This document shows positions 11,340 through 23,200 of a DNA stretch of 64,000 nucleotides, piece after piece. Origin of the DNA: Nemopilema nomurai (lineage: Eukaryota > Cnidaria > Scyphozoa > Rhizostomeae > Rhizostomatidae); NCBI GenBank assembly GCA_003864495.1, contig ML133376.1, positions 1,416,428-1,480,427 on the forward strand, in the 5' to 3' direction. The notes beneath the pieces were generated by a model. It was not told where the DNA came from and searched no databases. It saw only the letters and a list, made by a program, of their open reading frames with translations. How positions within the stretch are numbered: position 1 is the stretch's first letter; each line of letters opens with the position of its first letter. Position numbers and translations under genes: made by a program.

Positions 11340-12526
11340 TCACTGCCACATGTTTTTTGGCCTTGGAGCGTGATCCCAGCATGCACTGCTTGTGCGCTTG
11401 AAAAACCTTGCCCTCAGTTTGGGGAAAATTTTCTCCAACTTTGGTGGCTCAAGCAAGCCCTGAAAGATTTCATACGGGTCAATGTTGCTGTGCTCTTGTT
11501 GAAGGAGGGCATCTGCGAAATCCTTTCCCTTGGCCCAACTGGGGACCTTTTGAGCTGGATCTTCCTCGTCGTCTGTTGAATCATCTTCAGTTAAGTCATC
11601 GATGTTATATGTCGCGACAGATGGTGACTTCTTCTTGTGCAGCTTGCTTTTAACTTTGTTTAGCGTCGGTGTTATGTATGAAGTGCATTGGACCTTCTGA
11701 GTGTGCTCGCCCTGGGCTCCTTTATTGATATGCGGCGCTGGCCGCGTTGGTGATTTCATCACGGGCACCTCGAGCGCCATCTCTGCTTTCTCGAAAGTTC
11801 GTTTGACTTCGATCTGTTTCTGCTCCAACTTTGTCGCATTATGTTCTTTTATTTCCTGTTCTTTCTTTTCATTAAGTTTTCCTTTCCTGCTCCTCCGCCT
11901 CCTTTGAAGTGATTCGCCCTCCTTCTAATTCTCTCAGCTTCATCCAGCTTCCTTTCTCAAGCGTTCCTTGTTCCTCTCTCTCTTGACTCCTTCGCTTTTC
12001 GAGACGTTTTTTCTCTTGTTGTTCTCTCTGTTGTCGCTCCTCCTTCTCTCTCTGAGCCTTCTCTTCTAATCTCTGCCTTACCAAAGCTGCCCTCTCTTCC
12101 ATTTCTCTTCTAATTCGCTCCTCTTGCAGCTGCAAGGCACGTTGGTGCTCTTCGATTCTTTGTTCCTCTTGTCTCTTTTGCTCCTCGATCTTCTTCTTTC
12201 GCTCAAGCTCTTCATACTCTTGCTTTCGTTGCAAAAGTTCTGATCTCCATTTTTCCTCCTCTTCTTTTCTCCGCCAATTTGGCCTTTCTCTCGCGCTTCT
12301 TCTTGCGCTTTTTCGCCTCTGCCTCCGCCATCTTCCTCTCTCTCTGTTCTCTTTTTTCATTTGACCATCCCTTTTCCCTTATCTTCTTTGAGTTTTTCTT
12401 CTTTCTTTCTCAAACAGCTCAAACTTTTCTCACCGCGCCATTCTAATCTTAACTTCATCGCCTGGGCATTCTGCGTTTGACGTTCGGCCACACGTTGCTC
12501 GCGCTCTTGACGCAACCTAATAGAGC
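11340..12526 (-). CDS. INCENP: INCENP terminal exon: coiled region and IN-box
   Basis: The last about 165 codons are open and carry the diagnostic IN-box: YNIDDLTEDDSTDDEED, then PSWAKG, a helix with 'ALLQQEHSNIDPYEIF', and RTSSACW near the C-terminus. The T-S-S triplet is the conserved Aurora B phosphorylation site that completes kinase activation. The stop is TGA at 11342-11340. Upstream in the exon the coil is matched almost base for base by the duplicate at 938-1604, but the open frame here is interrupted. The exon is 1,187 nt, one base off the length needed to keep phase, confirming net indels. Examples: 'CTTCATCGCC' here against 'CTTCGTCCGCC' in the duplicate, and an extra A in the run near 11879. 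Confidence 0.88.
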
Positions 12527-15500
12527 GTAGCAGATAATTAGATGCAATCAGTATAGAACATATTCAATGTATTCAAAGTATAGAACATTTTGTACTTAGT
12601 CCTAAAGGACACCTTTCTGAGCATTTGTTTGATAAGAAAAGAAGCTTGGTATTTTTAAATAAAGTCAATTATTTAATGATATTACATCTGCTCCATTAAA
12701 TAACTATACTCAACTAAAAATGCAATTTGGCAATATAAATCTCAAAATAGTTTTATAACAAAATTGTTCACTAACTAAAGTTGCCAAAATAATAGAGCTG
12801 CAACGGGTTCCATGTCAAAAGTTAGTTTCTTTGCAGTAAGCTGTCATTGCCTAAATATCATCGACCAAGAAAGGACACCGTTGAAAGAAGATCTCTTGAC
12901 CATGGACATACCAGTAGGTACAAAATACGATATGCAGTCGCAGTTTAATCGCATTGGTGTTCTTCCCCATCAATATTCTCATTTCCATTAGAGAAAGTCC
13001 GCAAAATTAGCCTGCAGATATCTATACCATTTAACGGAACGTGAATTGATTAGTAAATCCCTGCATATAAGAACCTATTTTTTGAGGTTCAGGCTGGAAT
13101 AGGCTCGTATTGAAAAGGTTCTCTGATACATTTCAGGATACTAAGGATCCCTTACTTCAACTTTCGTTAAAATTTTCATTTTCCTCGTCTCTTTATCACG
13201 GAGTCATTTTGAAAACAGATGCTCGATCCAGTCTTTTTTTTAGAACATTGCTTGAAACATTTTCAGGGTATTAAGGTTCTTATTCTCAGGAACCCTTACT
13301 TTAAATTATAGGATTCATCATAAAGAGATGCATTCAACACTGTTTTTCCGTTTGGCAACGTAATTAATGACACAGTTACCTCAGAATCTTAACAAAATCA
13401 TTGGCCATTTTATAGGAGGGGATGTTCAGATTTTGACAGTCAAAACAGACAGACCTTTCTTGTTAATGGCCCACGAATGCAATCCAATCATATAAAGTTT
13501 TCTAGAAAATCATATAAATTCTTCAAAGTTTATGATCTATTAGTACAGCCTTGCCAGATCGACGACTCTCATGCTGGGGTGAGATCACCTGCAGTTATGA
13601 ACCTAACAGTGCTTCAGTTGGTATAAGTTCTCTCTCATATGTATTCCAAAAAACTATTGATAAACACATATGTGGCAAGCTAGTTGCAACATGGATATTT
13701 CAGTTGTATTGATGTTTTTTAAAGCATATGATGAATCTATCAATTTTAATCTAATTTTTTGCCCTTGGAATAAGAGCCTATTATATCTTTTCACATTGAA
13801 GCAGGTTCTTAATTACAAGGTGCATGATGTAGGAAAAACAGATTCTACGTTCTTATTTTTGTAGGTTCTTATATGCGGGGATTTACTGTAGCCGTTTTTG
13901 CATAATAATAACTGATATTTCCAATGGCAAAGTCATGTTGCTTTGGTCATGGCGCAATTTTCTTTTCAAAACTTATAATTATAGACGTAGAATAGGTTTT
14001 TCAAGTTTGATATCAATACGAGAACGGTACAGATAATCGGACTAGAAAAAACACCGATCGATGCTTGGATTATAGGTTGAATGCAAATAAATTGATATTA
14101 TGCTTGAACTTCGTGAAATCGACGTTACCTTCTTTTTTCTTCAATTTCCTGCTGCTTCTTGAGCGCAGCTTGATGCACCAACCTCTGTCTCGCCTCATCG
14201 CGTTGTCGGGCTAGCTCTTCCTTGCGTCGTATCTTGTCCTAGTAAGAAAGGATGGTCATTAAAATACTATCAAGGAGTGATAGCCGTTAATAAAGGCTAG
14301 CTTCTTAATTTCAGCCGTCAGACAAAATCTGTAACTTGGACTGGAGGACACCTTCCAAGAAGAATTAACGAATCGAATGTGAACTCGAATGCTACCTTGC
14401 ATTGCGTGGTTACAACTTCATGCATGAAGTTCGTTTGACAGCCAATCAAAATGGCGAAGCCATCATAATAACTCAGCAATTTTTGCAATTTGGGCATACG
14501 TTTTCCATTTGCCATGACTCAATGCCTTGAAATTAAGAATTATTCGACAAACATTGTCTTTATCCGCATATTTTTTGCATGAAGCAAAATTGAGAGATAG
14601 ATATCTCAATTGAAATTAGACTTTGTTTTTGGATGAATCAATTGCGACGCTGACACTGCACATTGCCTGCAGACTCTGAAGAGTGTCTATAAGTGTGCCA
14701 AAAACCGGCGAAGATACAATGAAATGTCACCTGCACTGTTTCCGTTTTGGCCTCGTTTTTGGGCTTGAGAAACGAAGTGATGCCAACAGCTATGTTGTCA
14801 TGTGTCGCGCAAGGTACCTGAAGCGAGATCAAAAGCGCTCGGCTTACTTGGTCTTTCAATCAGAGCCTTCAGTTCCAGCTACGAGCTGAAAATTTCATTA
14901 AATGCAACGCAGTGACTCCAGCCCTGAAATGAGAGGCGATCCTTGGAGCCCGAGCGCCTCCAAACTCGCCTCAAAAACCTTACGGGCTCGATCGTTCGAG
15001 CACCTAGCTGATCCTTACATAACTTATCTCATTGATTTGCGAATTTGCTTGATATCAATACGAAGCCAATATGTTTCTCGTCTTCATGTGAACAAAGAAA
15101 GTTCACTCAAACGATCGAGTGTTCCTGATCAGGATTTTCAGAATCCGGCCGGAAAAGGATTTTCCGGATCTCTTCGTGGAATATCCGGCCGGATTTCCCT
15201 GATAATTTGGCCATTTCTAGATTTTTCAATAAAAAAAGTTTCGAGCCATTCAAGGTTGCTCGATTGAATTTACAAAAGAGATTTGTTCGGTTAGCAACTC
15301 AGACCAAATAAAAAACTTGCTCAAGAATCCATCGAGCAGGCACTGGTTACATTTCTACGCTTGTGCCTTTCAGATAATTTCTTAACTTAAATAAGAATCT
15401 TACTTTTTTCCAAAACCCTTTGCTAATATCTAGCTGCAGAACTTGAGAGGCATTTAAACATGCCATGCATACCACGAACGGAAAATCCTTTCCTTTAGTG

Positions 15501-18500
15501 GCAGCAGCACCAAGCTGCCTTCCCCCACATTGCCAAGCTATCCGAACAGTTTGTATCCATGTAAGCATCTAGTGTTTATTTGGAGTTGCTTTTTTCGGAG
15601 GCAGGCAACATTTCTGAAGAGAAGCGATCAAGACTTCTTCCAAGGAATGGCGAGAAGTTGCTTTTCTTGCATCACAGCCTGGGATGATTGTAGCTTTTTG
15701 ATGCTTGACTGTTTTTATATTTGACTGCCGATTGGGACGCTTTTAACTTTTCAAACTACGTTCAAGTTCGTTCTATTGCTTTTAATTTTTGTTGTTCCTT
15801 TTATAACTTGTTTTCTCGAAAAATTTTCTTAGCTACTATTAAAATTCTGGGAAATTCGGCGACTGACCAAATGCGGCCGGAACCAGGTTTCCAGAAATAA
15901 GCGAGCCGGCCTACCGGATATCCGGTACACTTCTAGAAATAAAATGGTGGGTAGCTCTGCCGGCGTGGGGTCCACAGTAGAATTATCAACGCTTAAATGT
16001 TGGGGAAAATTCGTGTCGATCTTAAAAACACAATGTCAATTTCACAAGTTGATCGATATATCTTGATGTCAAATGTCCTTTTGGCTGATAGACTTTCCCA
16101 GCACTACCTTACTGCCTTCTCCAGCACTACCTTACTGACTTTCCCAGCACTACCTTACTGACCTTCCTTGTCAATGCTACTGATTCACGAATTCCCGTGT
16201 ATAAAAAGTGAATATTCACGTTCACGAGCCACAATTTATGCACGAAATCACGCCATAAAGTTTGTCGATATATGTACGTTTTGATGGTCCAAAAAAGTCC
16301 AATCCAGCTTCACGTAAAACTTCACAATAACGGTACCTCATTTTCGAGGCAAATGAACAATTTTTTTAACAAGCAAAGGGCATAAACAATCTAGGAGATT
16401 GATCAAGCGCCTAAATTAATAGAGGAGCTTGACTAACCTAGCCTCCAATGTTTGCTCATCTCAGGGCCTGTTAGGCTGGGGTATTGAACATATTGTACCT
16501 TCAAAAGCGCTTGCTGAAACTCATGACGTGTCACAATGAACATTAAGTTACACACATTCTGACCCTAATTCGTTCAAGGAATAGCTTTGGTACCTGATTT
16601 ATTGAATTGTTGTCCTCGCTTTTAGATGGTGGTAGTAATGTAGAAACATCTGGGAAAAGGCTTTTGGGCTTCTCTTGCTGTTGAAAACGAAATGAAAAGT
16701 TTTTTATGTAGAAAAAGCTAATGAGCTTTCCACAAATGCTGTCAAGCTAATGATGTCATATTCAATACAATATAAAAAGTTGCAATTTTTTAAGGGAAAT
16801 ATCTTTTATACAAATAGCTAGAAATAACAGAGTTGCAAATTGTCCACTTTTGGTGAGTGGCACGAAAAAGCTTAAATTCACTTTAAGCCTTAACAGTCTC
16901 TCTATTTACCAAGTCTGATATAGAAAATATTGAAAAAGCTGCAGCCTAAAAAGCACAAAATAATACCAAACTTAGATATAATTTATGTAAATAAAACAGT
17001 GTGACCAGGTCAATGATACAGTGTCCTGGGTATTGGGGCTTGGTGACTTTAATGACCAATACGAATTAGCCAAATTTTGGACAAAATGTGAGCTTGTGAT
17101 TATGCTAATCATTTTCACCTAATAATTTTCCATCATTTTCACACATCAGCATAACCTGGCCCTAGTAACATTGAAATTAGAAATACTAAAAACAGTTAAC
17201 TTTCTACAATGGAGCAGAAGGTCCTACTTTATTGTAATAATTGCTGCACCAACAAAAATAGATTGGAGGGCATGATTTAAATCAATAGGAGGTTAATGCG
17301 GATTATTTGCAAATTAATGTGCGGACCAAGTTTAAAAACTGGCAACTTAAATTAAAAGGGTGCAAAGGGTTAAACTTCCATACCTCGTGTGCAATGGAAC
17401 AACCAGAATCTTTCATGGCAACAGGGGACTCTGTATTTAACATTGTAGCCTCAGGCTGTTTTTCAACATCCATACAGATATCTGCTTCATGCTCAATGAA
17501 TGACTTTGTTGTGTTTGATTGCAGATCACCATCTGACCCAAATTCTTGAAAGCTAGGGAAGATGACAGGCAAAAAGCTAAAACATGTGTCTCTTGTTGGT
17601 CACTTTATCAGTCTCTCTACCCTTAGTATGATGGCTTAAAAAATACAGGAATGGTTATTATCAAAAATATTTCATGGGTACCATATAAGCGAAACAAAAT
17701 CTATGACAATATACATTACCTATTACACTTTGTACAGCATTATACACTATTACAGGATGAACAATATCATTGCATCAAGGCGAAGACATAAAAGACACAA
17801 TGAAAACTGAAAAGCTCAACATTGAAGTGAGGCCAATGGATGAACATCCAAGAAACATGAATTAATGACAAGTTTTAAATCAGGATGTGAAAAACCATGC
17901 GTCTGGAATAGATTTGGTTGGTGCCTGATCAGTCACATGCGCATGATCACATGCTTCAAATTGATCACAGCCAGGCTTAAGGAGTCATGTGTATATACAT
18001 ATATATATACTACTCATGTTTTTGGTGTCACCTATGACTTGCTATTAACACACATTATGGAAAAACCCTTCCTTTTTAATAACAAAAATTTTATGATGAT
18101 AAAACAATAAAATTTATACTGACCAAGACTCTGTTCCAATAACATTTTCATTCAGAAAAGTGTTCCTTGTTGTAGATCTGGTAACTTTCAATGATCTGTT
18201 GGAAGACGGTGTCCTTGGCTTAGCATAGAGTTGCTTTTTTGTGCTACATCTTGTGCTACGCCTTTTGCCCTTGATGCTCTGCTTTTTCCTGTTCGACTTT
18301 TCTTTATACACATCTTCATATTGGTTTGTGTCAGACACATCAATCTTTTGCCTCTTTGCACCACAAGGCAAATTGCAAGGCACATTCCTCAAGGTAATTA
18401 AAATATAAAAGGTGCATCACATGATGATGTTATGGTCATATACAAAATTCTGAACTTTCAGCCATATCATAATTAGCCAAATCATCACCATTCATGGCCT

Positions 18501-20260
18501 TGCTATTGGATGGTTTAGATATTGCTGATTTATCTTACCCACACTAAATCCTAACAACACATTAAAGGGAACTGAAGCATATTCAAATTGCTCTGAGCCA
18601 GCAAGCTCGAACTGTCAATCAAACATCAGCCAATCACAAGTATCCATGTACCATTTCACATACTCACTTCCACTGTAGATTGCATGCGATATGCCTTTGA
18701 ATCTACTTTACGTCTACTGCACAATTATATACAAGGTGACTACACTGCAGAGGCACTGTACAGTCTATTTTTAGAATCTATCTATTATCTTATACATCTT
18801 TTGAATTGGTTTGTTGTTGGAACCCCTTTGATGGCTCTCTTCAACTTGCTCCACAGATATAGACCAAAGTATCTTACTGAATGTTTTCCTTCTATATCAT
18901 ACAAAATCCGGAGTTACAAAGTTGCTGTTTCTTAATTCATAAGGAGTTTCTTTTATTGCAAACAAATTCTTTATAAAATGTGGGGCTATGCTGTTTCTTA
19001 CTTTATAAAAAAGGCAATGATAAATCTAATCCATTGAATATCTCATTGTAATTTCAAAACATTTATATCTGCAAATGACTAAAACTGCTTTTGAAAACCT
19101 CGGAAAAATTGGTCGCATTTGATCCTACAAATGTAGGTACCACAAGATGATATTTCGTATGATTGATGCTATTCATGTTTAAAAATCATAGCCAGTGGAC
19201 TTGTGTCTAAAAATTTGGAACTTTACATATTTCTTTACATAATTATATGTATATATATTAAAATAATTTTTTAGCCTCAATTCTTGGATTCGAGCGATTT
19301 TTATCTTTGTACATGACAAAAATGGATCAGAGAAATGAAATCTTCATGTTGAAATTAGTCTATGCCGAAAATTTCTGAGTGTTTGGGCCGTCAGGCTGCG
19401 AATTATCCCCATTCTGGAAAATTTAGCTTTTCGTATACGTATAGTGCAGTGAAAATACGTATATATAGTGTATATATACTTCAATGGAATGTAGATACCA
19501 AGATACAAAATCGATGACGTCAACCCGAATCAGAAAATTGATAACTTGTTGATGTATACTTCCACCAACAAAAAGAAAGCAACACATTTTCAGAATTCTG
19601 GCATTGGGCATTTAATGCCTAAAATTTAAAAGTTGGCATTTATTATGAAAACTTCAAACAAGGGTGACAATATTCGAGAAGAAAAGATTTTAAATGCATT
19701 TGTTCACCTTAGCTGGAAATATCGAAACAGAAACGGTCATGGAGAGCACTCAGCAGATGACGGTGGCGCTCAATCGACATCGTCGATGAAAGATTTGTTT
19801 TGGGTTTCAAGAAAATGCAAATCTTCGATTAGAAACATGTAAAATTTCTCCGGTTTTCGAATCAGTGAAACTGAACACAAAAACAACACTGGACGAACAG
19901 AAACTGTAGAACCGTAGAATGAAACTTACTATAAATTTGTCTATCTTCTGTGGCTTGTTATTTGTTTTCTTTCTCAGGGATACCTCGCGAACTCACGTAA
20001 CTTCAAAAGATTGGTTAGAGGGAAGCGGAGGACGAGACCCTAACAACTACATTCAATGTGAAGGATGTTTTAACATTAAAAGCAGTTTGACATATTCAAA
20101 ATGTGTATTTGAAATACCTCGCAATTGATTCTTTTGCAGCCGGAACAACACGCTCCAACCAGCTATTGAATGAATCAACTTCGTTGAGAATCCCTTCAAA
20201 GTGTGCGCTTTGTAGCGCCCATGACTTCTGAATAATGTCATGTAAAACATTGACTCCCAT
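11340..20260 (-). CDS. INCENP: Inner centromere protein INCENP, six coding exons
   Basis: INCENP is the scaffold of the chromosomal passenger complex. Its N-terminus binds survivin/borealin at centromeres and its C-terminal IN-box binds and activates Aurora B. Minus-strand exons: 20260-20118, 18387-18124, 17552-17384, 16677-16594, 14238-14129, 12526-11340, all with GT-AG borders and matching phases (2, 2, 0, 0, 2). The order is as expected: N-terminal helix starting MGVNVLHDIIQKSW; basic segment (KRQKIDVSD … KSNRKKQSIKGKRRS); an acidic/serine-rich middle; a long Arg/Glu/Lys/Gln single alpha helix; then the IN-box. Total about 650 residues, within the range of invertebrate INCENPs. The last exon has several small indels in the coil (around 11890-11960, 12290, 12355-12480), so the frame is not continuous as printed. 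These may be assembly errors or real damage. Confidence 0.9.
13052..13888. mobile_element. MITE in INCENP intron 5 with about 27-bp terminal inverted repeats
   Basis: The left end (TAGTAAATCCCTGCATATAA then GAACCTA) is the inverse of the right end (TAGGTTCTTATATGCGGGGA then TTTACTGTA), with two or three mismatches. The roughly 840-bp body has no long ORF. The truncated duplicate at 687-2244 keeps only the first bases of the left end (about 2121-2137), so the element was present before the duplication lost it. Confidence 0.7.
14280..16593. other. INCENP intron 4, repeat-derived
   Basis: No exon is seen on either strand. 15130-15200 and 15850-15930 share 'ccggccgga'-type, GC-richer patches that look like remains of one or more transposon copies. 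The three-copy repeat at 16091-16160 is listed separately. Confidence 0.4.
16091..16160. repeat. Three-copy tandem repeat, about 23 bp
   Basis: Three successive copies share CCAGCACTACCTTACTG, with slightly different leaders (gacttt, ccttct, acttt). It lies in an INCENP intron. Confidence 0.75.
20118..20260 (-). CDS. INCENP: INCENP first coding exon (N-terminal targeting helix)
   Basis: The ATG at 20260-20258 opens 47 codons plus two bases, ending at a GAG|GTATTT donor. The sequence MGVNVLHDIIQKSW…FNSWLERVV resembles the survivin/borealin-binding helix of INCENP. The two trailing bases (AG) complete an Arg codon with the first G of exon 2 at 18387, giving a seamless join to the basic segment. 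Confidence 0.72.
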
Positions 20261-23200
20261 TTTGTGATAATAGTGGTGAAAAAATTACAATTAAACTAGC
20301 AATGAGAACAGTATTAACTCAAATCACCACCAATAAATGGCGGAATCTGACTATCCAACTGAAATGAAGTTTTAAACAGGTTGCCTTTACAATAGGCAGC
20401 CAATCAGATTCACCACTATCGGAACAGGGAGCCCAGAACAAAATTCTGGGACCGCTGAGCTTTGTTGTGAGCAGTAGTGCATTACTGTGTTCTTTGCGCA
20501 CTTCTATTTCAACAGAGCCCTGGACATGCGATAAAAAAGAATAATGTGTTTTGGGGTAATGTTCAGGGGCCGCGCAGCCGTTTAAAAGATAGGTGCTGAA
20601 CTGGGATGGGAGCTGTGGGGGCGAGCCGCCGGAGAATGTTTGAGTCCGCGCCCCTTAGGAAATTGGAAAACGATCCCTTCAAAAAGTATTTATTTCATTA
20701 CTTCCACTTTTATTTGCATCTCGGTCTAGAAGAGATTTAAATTAGCTACAATGAAAAGTTGCATACATCATTATAACCGACAAAATAAGAAGAAAGCCTT
20801 TCTTAAAAAATCTGTCAGAGTAAACTTTCAAGCGAGTGCACCACCACGCGATGCCTTTGTCACAGCAAACTTTCACCATTGCGATTGCATCACCGCATTT
20901 TGGAACAACATACTCTTAGGAAAAAGCAGAATGTCAAGATTATGAAAGCAGGGCTGTAGGCTTAGCCCCCTTTCTTAATGCCGAATATTGGAAAATTTCT
21001 ACTTTTGCTATTTATTTTTTGCAACACTTTGTGCAACAGCCCCCTTGCTATTTTTAAAGCCCTACACCACTGTATGAAAGGGTTTAGTAAAATCCACGTG
21101 ATGGTGAGGGATGTTTTAAACACGTGTCATTCTAGGGATGCTCTTAGAAACCACCCAAATTAATTTAAAATATAAATAAATTAGCGGAGTAGGTTTAAGC
21201 TCTCTTTTACCATCATGTCCAAAAGTTTTCTCCGTCTTAAAATAATAAAGATATCCTAAAGTTTTAGAATCGTCTTTTGGGCAAAATTATCTAATATAAA
21301 CAAACATGCAAAATAGTACGGAGGAAAGAAATAAATGAAACGTGGATTACAGGAAACATGGATAATGAAACATTAACCGATAAAATTACATCTATGAAAT
21401 TATAGATTATGCAATTACATAAGGCTTGGTATTAATTGATAAAGTCTGTTTGTAAAGATTGTTCAAAGCATTGGTGTCGTTATTTGCTTCCAGCAATGAA
21501 TTCGCTTCCTATTTTTAGCATTAGACAATTCGTACTTATTCAATTTTTCAAGATAGACTTCAATTCTCGTGAAAAGTCAAGTCAACTTTGGAAATTATTT
21601 TGGTCCGAAAATCACTTTTTACGTTTGCACCTCAACTGGGATTAACATTTTAGCAAATTTCGCGTCTTTTAGATATTTTAAAAATAAAAAATCATAGTCA
21701 GGGCCCTACTAAGCAAAATAAATTACGGAATATCTGACATTCTTTCTTTCTACTTATAAAATTCTTTCTCTTTCTTACTACATGGCCTTAAAAAATATTT
21801 TGCTCTGCAAAAAGTGGGGAGGGGGGCATGGCCCTGTTTGCTGATGATGACTCTTTCTTTTACCCTTATTGGCTAACTAATAATAATATGAGCCTGTTAT
21901 ATGAGATGAGTTAGATATAAGTTGATAATAAGAAGAAAGAGACAATTAGAGAATTGCAGGTTCCTATGAGTATGATGTATGCCATGCTGAATTCACGACA
22001 GGTTGGACAGATTCGTGTATATGTTGGTCTCCATTGTCGTGAACCATTATTTTCAGTTAAAGATATACGGTTTTTCATTTGAGGGAACTATTAGACCATT
22101 TTTCGAAAAACGTGTGGGGGTCCATAGCTCCCCCTAGCCAAATGGCTGCGTGGTCCCAAAGGGAAACCAATCAGGGTTTGAGTGACTTCCGAGTAAATTT
22201 GCGTTTGGTTATGCCAGTTAAAAGGTAAAATGAAATTGAGCTCTGGTTGATCTCTCTTTGGTTATTGTACTGGTACCTGTATGTTTTTAAGGCCAGGAGG
22301 GCAAAAAGCACGAAGCGCTCCGCAAAGCAATAGTAAAACAGAATAATTAGAGAGCGGGAGGAGCTGCTATCCCCCCCCCCCCTTCTCGCTGCAGGCGTCT
22401 TTAGAGCCTTTTTTCACAACGTTGGGGCGGCTCGCACAACTTTCTGAATTGCAGTTTCGAAGCATATTGTGCATAGGGGATAAAAGTACAAAAGGTGCCA
22501 ATCTTTCTGCATCTCTACTCAAAGGCATAAACGAGATTAGAATAGGAGTAAATCCTAAAATTTACCAGAAACTCAAAATTTGCAAATATGGCCAACTTTC
22601 CCATCAAGTTAAACAATATATGTTCATTTTTGCTGGCCATCTAAAGCTAATCGAGGAGCTGCTCAGGGACATTGCGGTGGAGGAGGAGGTACATACTGTC
22701 TCTACAATATTGTGGTTCATAAGGGGTCCATACTCCTCCAATATTGTGTCTGTCGGCACAATGAAGATCATTCTTCTGGGATGTCTTTATGTATAAATAT
22801 CGATATTTTCTCAAAATCTAACTTAATGTCTCTATGGATATACATTAAAAGTAGGGCATTCAAACGAGGCTCGCTCACAGAGCTACGGTAGAAATTCTTT
22901 ACATAGTGAGAGCAGAATTTGATCTTTCCACAGCTGCCACAGATCAAAAGTACGTTTGTAAAGAGCAAGTGCAGTTTTTCAAGGTCGAAAGATCTTATCC
23001 TATTTAAAGTATGCAGTATAGAGAAAACTGAGTTTATGTTTGCGTTGTAGCAGGGGAGGGACCTATCACCAATACCTCCAATCCATATCCTTAAGAGCAA
23101 GAGTATACGCCCCTTACGCCCCCCCCCCCCCTTGAATCCGGCACTGCTTCTCTTCTCCTCTACTCTTCGGGAGACAAGTGTTTGAAGCTGTGCGCAGGCT

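Noticed and set aside
18684..18935. Plus ORF with hydrophobic stretches
   Set aside because: It sits in INCENP intron 1 on the opposite strand, with no known homology or splice partners that I can see.
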